This document shows positions 55,434-60,922 of a stretch of DNA of 60,922 nt, in pieces. The position numbers and the translations under genes were made by a program. The notes under the pieces were generated by a model. That model was given only the letters and a program-made list of their open reading frames with translations. It ran no database searches and was not told the DNA's origin. Source of the stretch: a virus; the IMG/VR virus record IMGVR_UViG_3300033183_000054, positions 1-60,922 of that record; one strand, written 5' to 3'. Every line of letters begins with the position of its first letter. Within the stretch, counting starts at the first letter, position 1.

Positions 55434-56069
55434 ATGACTTACGCAGAATTAGTAGCAGCGATACAGTCTTATACTGAGAACCAGTATAGTACAACTGACG
55501 TAAATACATTTATACAACAGGCTGAACAACGTATATATAATTCAGTTCAATTGCCCGACTTACGTAAAAATGTTACAGGTAACATGACAAGTGGTAATAA
55601 ATATTTTAGTTTACCTAGTGATTGGTTATCTACATTTAGTATTGCTGTAATTAACGCTGATAATGAATACACATACTTATTAAACAAAGATGTAAACTTT
55701 ATTAGAGAATCATTCCCTGATACTGATTCAGGGTTTTATGGACAGCCACAATATTATGCTATATTCGATGATACAACAATGTTGCTTGGTCCTACACCAG
55801 ATGCTAATTATAACTCTGAGCTTCATTACTATTATTACCCTGAGTCTATTGTTACAGCTGGCAACACTTGGTTGGGTGATAATTTTGACACTGCTCTATT
55901 CTATGGAGCGTTGTTGGAAGCAGCTGCGTTTATGAAAGAAGAGGGTGATGTACTTACAGTATATGCTCAAAAATATAACGAAGCTATGGGACTTCTTCAG
56001 AACTTAGGAGAAGGTAAAAATAGGAGAGATGCTTACAGAAGTGGGCAAGAAAGGATAGCAGTTAAGTAA
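55434..56069 (+). CDS. Tail/connector adaptor protein
   Basis: The 211-residue protein (MTYAELVAAIQSYTENQYSTTDVNTFIQQAEQRIYNSV..., NVTGNMTSGNKYFSLPSDWLSTFSIAV, ...GDNFDTALFYGALLEAAAFMKEEGDVLTVYAQKYNEAMGLLQN) has the helical ends and beta centre of a head-tail connector protein. Similar proteins sit between the gp4-like adaptor and fibre genes in related phages. The exact ring is not known. Confidence 0.75.
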   Translation: MTYAELVAAIQSYTENQYSTTDVNTFIQQAEQRIYNSVQLPDLRKNVTGNMTSGNKYFSLPSDWLSTFSIAVINADNEYTYLLNKDVNFIRESFPDTDSGFYGQPQYYAIFDDTTMLLGPTPDANYNSELHYYYYPESIVTAGNTWLGDNFDTALFYGALLEAAAFMKEEGDVLTVYAQKYNEAMGLLQNLGEGKNRRDAYRSGQERIAVK

Positions 56070-56353
56070 TGAAAGAAATGAACTTTGGTGATTTACAGTT
56101 TGATGTAATTACTTCAAAAGCAAACCAGGGTCATTCACCTGAACAGATAGCGGAAATGGCGTTAGCAAAAATAATTTATGTAGCTCAAGATGCTAATCCG
56201 TTAATACGTGAGCAAGCAGAAGCGTACAAAAACCACATTAGACAAGTTCTAGTGCAATATATGAAAAAGGCTATTAAGTCTAATCATACAACAATAGCGA
56301 ATAAACTGCGTGAAGCAGGACATTCAGATTTAATTAAAATTTTGGAGATATAA
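56069..56353 (+). CDS. Small helical structural-region protein
   Basis: The start overlaps the adaptor stop (TAATG). The 94-residue helical product (SPEQIAEMALAKIIYVAQDANPLIREQAEAYKNHIRQVLVQYMKKAI) resembles small conserved proteins after the adaptor gene in other phages. It may help tail assembly. No motif is present. Confidence 0.65.
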   Translation: MKEMNFGDLQFDVITSKANQGHSPEQIAEMALAKIIYVAQDANPLIREQAEAYKNHIRQVLVQYMKKAIKSNHTTIANKLREAGHSDLIKILEI

Positions 56354-56354
56354 A

Positions 56355-56801
56355 ATGGCAATTACTCAAGCAATGTGTACGTCATTTAAAGTGGACTTAT
56401 TGAATGGTATTCACGCTTTTGGTACTACAGTCGCTCGTGCAGGTACAACTGCTGACACTATGTACATGGCTTTATACACATCATCAGCTACTTTAGGTGC
56501 GACAACAACAGCTTACACAGCTACTAACGAAGTATCAGGTACTGGATATTCTGCTGGTGGTCAAGCACTTACTGCAGTTGCTCCTACATCATCAGGTACA
56601 ACAGCGTACTTAGACTTTGATGATGAAACATGGACATCTTCTACTATTACAGCACGTGGTGCGTTGATTTATAATTCAACACAATCAAACAAATCTGTAG
56701 CAGTATTAGACTTTGGTGCAGACAAAACATCAACAGCAGGTGACTTTACTGTAGTATTCCCTACAGCTGACGCTTCTAACGCTATTATTAGAATAGCCTA
56801 A
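56355..56801 (+). CDS. Tail / virion surface protein
   Basis: The 148-residue protein (MAITQAMCTSFKVDLLNGIHAFGT..., DTMYMALYTSSATLGATTTAYTATNEVSGTGYSAGGQAL, ...TARGALIYNSTQSNKSVAVLDFGADKTSTAGDFTVVFP) matches a fibre-associated virion protein pattern I know from aquatic phages. It is beta-rich and lies at the beginning of the fibre block. Confidence 0.75.
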   Translation: MAITQAMCTSFKVDLLNGIHAFGTTVARAGTTADTMYMALYTSSATLGATTTAYTATNEVSGTGYSAGGQALTAVAPTSSGTTAYLDFDDETWTSSTITARGALIYNSTQSNKSVAVLDFGADKTSTAGDFTVVFPTADASNAIIRIA

Positions 56802-56813
56802 TAGGAGGCTAAT

Positions 56814-57329
56814 ATGGCTCTTGTTGTTAAAGACAGGGTAAAAGAAACTACTACCACGACAGGTACAGGCACTTTAACACTAGCTGGAGCAGTGACTGAC
56901 TATCAAGCTTTCTCTGCTATTGGCGATGGTAATACAACGTATTACACCATTCAGTTAAGTACAAGTGATGAGTGGGAAGTAGGTCTTGGTACATATACTG
57001 CATCAGGTACGACTTTATCTCGTGATACTATTCTTGCGTCCTCTAATTCAGGAAGTGCAGTTAATTTTTCTGCAGGAACTAAAGATGTATTTGTTGTGTA
57101 TCCAGCAGGTAAAGCAGTATACGGAGATGCAAATGGGGATGTTACAGTTTCTGGAGTTGTACGAGGCACAGAACTAGAGGCATCAAATGGTATAGTTACA
57201 AACAATGAGACCGTTGGTGCTAATTATACTTTTCCTACAGGATATAATGGAATGAGTGTAGGACCAATTACTATTGGTAGTGGGGTTACAGTAACAATAC
57301 CGTCAGGGCAACGCTGGGTAGTACTGTAA
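56814..57329 (+). CDS. Tail fibre-type protein with SVGPITI C-terminal module
   Basis: The 171-residue product has a beta-rich head (LVVKDRVKETTTTTGTGTLTLAGAVTDYQAFSAIGDGNTTYYTI...) and the tail YNGMSVGPITIGSGVTVTIPSGQRWVVL. The protein at 58200 ends almost identically, so a common C-terminal module is shared. It is probably a tail fibre or fibre-tip subunit. Confidence 0.75.
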   Translation: MALVVKDRVKETTTTTGTGTLTLAGAVTDYQAFSAIGDGNTTYYTIQLSTSDEWEVGLGTYTASGTTLSRDTILASSNSGSAVNFSAGTKDVFVVYPAGKAVYGDANGDVTVSGVVRGTELEASNGIVTNNETVGANYTFPTGYNGMSVGPITIGSGVTVTIPSGQRWVVL

Positions 57330-57971
57330 ATGTTTTCCGATAGCCCTTTAGCCACCTCCGCCTTTTCGGCGTTAGGGAACATAAGTGTTTCCGTAGCTGT
57401 TACGGGTGTACAAGGAACTACTGGACTAGGGAACGAAACTGTTGTTGCAGATGCAAATGTATTCCCAACAGGAGTAAATGCAACAGGTAATATAGGTGAT
57501 GTAACAATCACTGCAGATGCAAATGTAAGTGTTACAGGAGTAGCAGGAACTACAGCACTAGGTACAGCTGACGCAACAGGTGATGCAAATGTAAGTGTTA
57601 CAGGTGAAGCAGGCACTACAACAGTAGGTGATGTAACAATCACCGCAGGTGCAAATGTAAGTGTTACAGGTGTACAAGGTACAACAGGATTAGGAAGTGC
57701 AACTGTTACAGGGGACGCAAATGTTCCTATATCTTTAACACCAAGACTACGAAGTGGTTTAGGTAATGTAACAGTAGTAGAAGGTTCAGGAACTACTGTA
57801 AATGTAACAGGAGTAGAAGCACAAGGACAAACTAATGTATTTACTCTTGTATGGGGTGAAATAGATACTAATCAAACACCAAACTGGACAGATGTAACAA
57901 CAACACAATCGCCTAACTGGACAGATGTAACAACAACACAATCGCCTAACTGGACGGAGATAGCAGCATGA
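57330..57971 (+). CDS. Repeat-rich fibre protein
   Basis: The 213-residue protein starts directly after the preceding stop and consists mostly of repeats of about 20-25 residues of the form ANVSVTGVxGTTxLGxxTVTGD. It then has three NWTDVTTTQSP units and ends WTEIAA. The DNA of the last part is a 33-bp tandem repeat. Such Val/Thr/Gly repeats build extended beta structures in fibres. Repeat number may vary between phage isolates. Confidence 0.75.
   Translation: MFSDSPLATSAFSALGNISVSVAVTGVQGTTGLGNETVVADANVFPTGVNATGNIGDVTITADANVSVTGVAGTTALGTADATGDANVSVTGEAGTTTVGDVTITAGANVSVTGVQGTTGLGSATVTGDANVPISLTPRLRSGLGNVTVVEGSGTTVNVTGVEAQGQTNVFTLVWGEIDTNQTPNWTDVTTTQSPNWTDVTTTQSPNWTEIAA
57882..57959 (+). repeat. 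33-bp tandem repeat inside fibre gene
   Basis: Units start at 57882, 57915 and 57948 with AACTGGACAGATGTAAC or a variant; two units are complete and nearly identical and the third is partial. They encode NWTDVTTTQSP. Confidence 0.85.
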
Positions 57972-58174
57972 TAAAAATAGAAGCAAATAAAAAAGAAGAT
58001 GGCACAGTAGAATGTGCTTACGAAGTAGAACTTGAATGTTTAAATTGTGGTATGAAAGTAGACGCTGAAGAATATAGTTTAGGCACATGCTCTGACTGTG
58101 GTGAAGCTTGGAACGAAAAACGTCACACTAAAGTATATGCTACAAGTATTCCAATGGAAGGACAATCGAGTTAA
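57968..58174 (+). CDS. Small zinc-ribbon protein
   Basis: The start overlaps the previous stop (ATGA). The 68-residue product has CLNCGMKVDAEEYSLGTCSDCGEAW, a clean C-x2-C...C-x2-C ribbon. It is odd among fibre genes and may bind metal in a virion or assembly protein. Confidence 0.65.
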   Translation: MIKIEANKKEDGTVECAYEVELECLNCGMKVDAEEYSLGTCSDCGEAWNEKRHTKVYATSIPMEGQSS

Positions 58175-58199
58175 AATAGCATAAAATCAAGGATAAATT

Positions 58200-59153
58200 A
58201 TGGCAAGTACATATTCAGATTTAAAAATTGAGTTAATTGGTACCGGTGACCAATCAGGTGTATGGGGTGTTACGACCAATACTAACTTAGGTACAGCAAT
58301 TGAAGAAGCTATTACCGGTTCTGCTGATGTTAGTTTTTCTAGTGCCGACGTTACTTTAACTTTAACTGATACTAACACAACTCAATCAGCTCGTAATTTA
58401 AGATTAAACTTAACAGGCACTTCTGGTGGCGCTCGTAACTTAATTGTCCCAGCAATTGAAAAATTCTATATTATTAATAATGGACTTGCCGATACTGTTA
58501 CAGTTAAAAATAGTTCTGGCACAGGTATTGCTGTTCCAGCTGGTAAAAGCACATTAGTTTATAACGATGCAACCAATGTAGTTAGTGTAATTACAGATTT
58601 AGTTTCATTATCCACATCAGGCGCTGATATTAACGGAGGAAACATAGATGGTACTACTATTGGTGCTAGTTCTGCAGCAGCAGCTACCTTTACCAATCTA
58701 ACAGCAAGTGGAAGTTTAGCAGGAACCGCATTTAGTGACTATTTAGCTTCGCCTCCAGCAATCGGTGGTACAGCGGCGGCGGCGGGTACATTTACAGGAA
58801 TCACAATCTCTGGTGGAACTTTAACAACACCGGCAACATTAACTTTCTCAACCACAGCAAGTGTAAGATTACCAAATGGTACAACAGCTGAAAGACCAGG
58901 CACTCCACTAGCTGGTATGATAAGGTATAATAGTGACAATACAAAGTTTGAAGGGTATACTACTACTTGGGGAAGTATTGGCGGAGGAGCCACAGGTGGC
59001 GGTGCTGATGAAGTCTTTCAAGAAAATGAATTAATAGTAACAACAAGTTACACCCTATCTACAGGAAAAAGTGCAATGAGTGTAGGGCCTATTACAATTA
59101 ACTCAGGTGCTACAGTAACTATCCCAAGCGGACAACGCTGGGTTATATTATAA
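58200..59153 (+). CDS. Tail fibre protein
   Basis: The 317-residue protein begins MASTYSDLKIELIGTGDQSGVWGVTTNTNLG, an N-terminus I recognise from many phage tail fibre proteins. A beta-rich middle with Gly/Ser/Ala steps follows, then a helical/Gly hinge (GGGATGGGADE), and the C-terminal module MSVGPITINSGATVTIPSGQRWVIL shared with the gene at 56814. It would bind the host surface or attach the distal fibre. Confidence 0.8.
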   Translation: MASTYSDLKIELIGTGDQSGVWGVTTNTNLGTAIEEAITGSADVSFSSADVTLTLTDTNTTQSARNLRLNLTGTSGGARNLIVPAIEKFYIINNGLADTVTVKNSSGTGIAVPAGKSTLVYNDATNVVSVITDLVSLSTSGADINGGNIDGTTIGASSAAAATFTNLTASGSLAGTAFSDYLASPPAIGGTAAAAGTFTGITISGGTLTTPATLTFSTTASVRLPNGTTAERPGTPLAGMIRYNSDNTKFEGYTTTWGSIGGGATGGGADEVFQENELIVTTSYTLSTGKSAMSVGPITINSGATVTIPSGQRWVIL

Positions 59154-59162
59154 GGAAATTAT

Positions 59163-59723
59163 ATGTCGACTATAATTAACGCAGATACATCAGACGGATT
59201 AAAGTTTACCTCTGACACATCTGGTGAGATAAAACTACAGAGTGCTGGTACAGATATTGCTACAGTCAATAGCAGTGGTATTACAATGGCAAGTGGTAAA
59301 GATATGGTATCTACAGGTCATGTATTACAAGTAGTACAAGCACAAATAGCAACCGACCAAAGCACGACAAGCACTAGCTATGTAACTTCTAATTTAAGTG
59401 CATCTATTACACCAAGTTCTACATCAAGTAAAATATTAGTAATGTTAAATGGTGGAAATACTTTTAATAACACAAATGGAAACGATGTATTAGTTACTTT
59501 TTATAGAGATGGTTCAGCAGTAGAAACTGGACCGCATGCTTTAATTGAAAATACACCAGGAACAAATTCATTTAAAAGTAATTGGAGTGCTTGTTATTTA
59601 GATAGTCCATCTACAACATCATCTGTAACATATACTCCATACTACAAAGTAAAGGCTGGAACTGGTTATTTTAATCAAGCTACTGCTAGGATAATGCTTA
59701 CATTAATGGAGATTGCAGGATAA
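59163..59723 (+). CDS. Tail fibre / receptor-binding-type protein
   Basis: The 186-residue protein has an N-terminal attachment-like segment (MSTIINADTSDGLKFTSDTSGEIKLQSAGTDIATVNSSGI) and a beta-sandwich-like C-terminal part (SKILVMLNGGNTFNNTNGNDVLVTFYRDGSAV...ATARIMLTLMEIAG). The N-terminus resembles that of the protein starting at 60001, which suggests alternative or tandem fibre tips. Confidence 0.75.
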   Translation: MSTIINADTSDGLKFTSDTSGEIKLQSAGTDIATVNSSGITMASGKDMVSTGHVLQVVQAQIATDQSTTSTSYVTSNLSASITPSSTSSKILVMLNGGNTFNNTNGNDVLVTFYRDGSAVETGPHALIENTPGTNSFKSNWSACYLDSPSTTSSVTYTPYYKVKAGTGYFNQATARIMLTLMEIAG

Positions 59724-59998
59724 TGAATAAACACGAAGCAATATATAAATTATATACGAATGTTGTAACTATTAATGGTGATACAGCATATGATGCAAAT
59801 GGTAACGAAGTATCATACGATGCTGATGCAGTTCAAAGTAAAATAGATTCTGAAGCATATAAAGATGATAGAGCATCTGCATATAAATCAATAATAGAAC
59901 AACTAGATATGATGTACTGGGACAAAGTCAATGGCACATCGACATGGAAAGAACACATTGATGCAGTCAAGGCTGCACATCCTAAACCAACGGAGTAA
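59723..59998 (+). CDS. XkdW-like / fibre-associated small protein
   Basis: The start overlaps the fibre stop (TAATG). The 91-residue product (MNKHEAIYKLYTNVVTINGDTAYDANGNEVSYD...SIIEQLDMMYWDKVNGTSTWKEHIDAVKAAHP) matches the XkdW-type pattern A-I-x-x-L-Y-P-x...Q-L-D-M-x-W-x-D, found next to fibre genes and possibly an assembly factor. The assignment is moderate. Confidence 0.7.
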   Translation: MNKHEAIYKLYTNVVTINGDTAYDANGNEVSYDADAVQSKIDSEAYKDDRASAYKSIIEQLDMMYWDKVNGTSTWKEHIDAVKAAHPKPTE

Positions 59999-60000
59999 CT

Positions 60001-60922
60001 ATGGCTCAAATTAATTTACAAGGCGATACATCAGGAAGTATTAGCATATCAGCACCTAGTGTAGCTGGAACTAATACATTAACGCTACCAGCAACAACAC
60101 AGACACTAGCAACACAGAATGCTCTTGGTGTTCGTAACCTTATCATCAATGGTGATATGAGAATTGCACAGAGAGCGACAAGTAAAACTGGTATTACAAG
60201 TGGTGCATATTACACAACTGATAGATGGAGAACTGTTATAACATCTGGTGGAACTTGGACAGAAACACAAGATACAGATGTGCCAAGTGGACAAGGTTTT
60301 TCTTATAGTAGAAAATTTCAATGCACTATTGCAAATGCAAGTTTAAGTGCTGGTAGTGTTTTTGCTGACCAAACAAAGCTTGAAGGTCAGATGTTACAAC
60401 ACCTTAAAAAGGGAACATCCTCTGCTGAAAAATTAACATTATCTTTTTGGGTTAAGTCTAATAAAACTGGAACTATTATTGCAGAGTTTGAAGATATAAA
60501 TAATGCAAGAACTATAGGTCATCAAGTAACCATAGACACTGCTGACACATGGGAAAAGAAAACTTGGACTTTAGATGGTGACACTACAGGTGCATTAGAT
60601 AATGATAATGGTACATCATTAAATCTTAATTTTATCATAGTTGCTGGAACAGATTTTACATCAGGAACTTTAAATCAAGACACATGGGTGTCAAGAGTAA
60701 ATGCTAATAGATGGGTAGGATGTGACAACTATGCAGACTCTATTTCCAACTACATCAACATCACAGGTGTCCAACTAGAAGTAGGTGATACAGCTACACC
60801 ATTTGAACACAGACCATACGATATGGAATTAGCTAGATGTCAGAGGTATTATTCTGAATTAAAAGCAAGTAATGCTTACACAGGTTTTGGTGCTGGAGTT
60901 TGTCGCAGTGCAACCACAGTAA
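60001..60922 (+). CDS. Tail fibre protein, 3' truncated by window end
   Basis: ATG 60001 opens a frame of 307 codons that is still open at the right edge. It starts MAQINLQGDTSGSISISAPSVAGTNTLTLPATTQTL and continues NLIINGDMRIAQRATSKTG...TDRW. The last visible part, ITGVQLEVGDTATPFEHRPYDMELARCQRYYSE, is a well-known end-of-module motif in phage fibre proteins (QLEVGxxATPFExRxxxxELxxCQRYY). More C-terminal sequence must lie outside the window. Confidence 0.85.
   Translation, partial: MAQINLQGDTSGSISISAPSVAGTNTLTLPATTQTLATQNALGVRNLIINGDMRIAQRATSKTGITSGAYYTTDRWRTVITSGGTWTETQDTDVPSGQGFSYSRKFQCTIANASLSAGSVFADQTKLEGQMLQHLKKGTSSAEKLTLSFWVKSNKTGTIIAEFEDINNARTIGHQVTIDTADTWEKKTWTLDGDTTGALDNDNGTSLNLNFIIVAGTDFTSGTLNQDTWVSRVNANRWVGCDNYADSISNYINITGVQLEVGDTATPFEHRPYDMELARCQRYYSELKASNAYTGFGAGVCRSATTV

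Noticed and set aside
1-60922. Integrase, excisionase, phage RNA polymerase, tRNA genes or insertion sequences.
   Set aside because: I looked for their usual motifs (tyrosine or serine recombinase signatures, single-subunit polymerase motifs, T-loop GGTTCGA, transposase DDE) and saw none.

Overview
The window is a contiguous piece of a strictly virulent-looking, low-GC double-stranded DNA phage. It has the terminase, portal, scaffold and capsid set of a tailed phage. Its portal, gp4-like adaptor and gp10-like stabilisation protein resemble the P22-type podovirus design. I see no integrase, excisionase, phage RNA polymerase or tRNA gene. Many proteins belong to families I associate with uncultured marine and freshwater phages. 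Both window ends lie inside tail-fibre-like genes, so this is probably a circularly permuted or cut genome with a small piece missing.

Layout: (1) 1-18291, plus strand: end of a fibre gene, a secreted protein pair, a lysis cassette (membrane/coiled-coil protein, holin-like protein, lysozyme), the gp10-like stabilisation protein, and a set of probable ejected/internal virion proteins ending in a 2402-residue polyvalent protein with an HEVMH protease motif. (2) 18292-42159, minus strand: replication and takeover genes. These include a PrimPol-DUF927 protein, a Cys-rich candidate ssDNA-binding protein, an SNF2 helicase, HNH, Cas4/RecB-like, PD-(D/E)XK and VRR-NUC nucleases, a family A DNA polymerase, about 15 tightly overlapping small genes (DUF1289, DksA/TraR-like finger, DUF3310), a MoxR ATPase with a VWA partner, a small ORFan with its own promoter and terminator, and a SprT-like protein. 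(3) 42239-60922, plus strand: packaging, portal, GroES-like protein, scaffold, capsid, decoration, basic small proteins, connectors and tail fibres.

The most notable gene is a 23-codon reading frame at 50683-50754, between the major capsid gene and the next structural gene. It has the length and key residues of PqqA, the ribosomal precursor peptide of the redox cofactor pyrroloquinoline quinone (PQQ). It has a strong ribosome-binding site and lies between two terminators. PQQ serves periplasmic methanol and sugar dehydrogenases, so the host may be a PQQ-dependent bacterium. A low-GC methylotroph such as a Methylophilaceae member is an attractive but unproven guess.

The second notable feature is the regulatory architecture of 31-42 kb. 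A 16-bp palindrome (CGTGGGAWWTCCCACG) occurs seven times at gene junctions and only there. Two promoters are near-identical over 47 bp. Four genes share a TAACTTTATA(A)GGAG leader, and a promoter-terminator pair on the opposite strand could make a ~100-nt RNA complementary to that leader. Around 39.1-39.5 kb a cluster of GTTCCA/TGGAAC boxes flanks an AT-rich tract and looks like an iteron-type origin. A 24-bp direct repeat follows terminators at two places.
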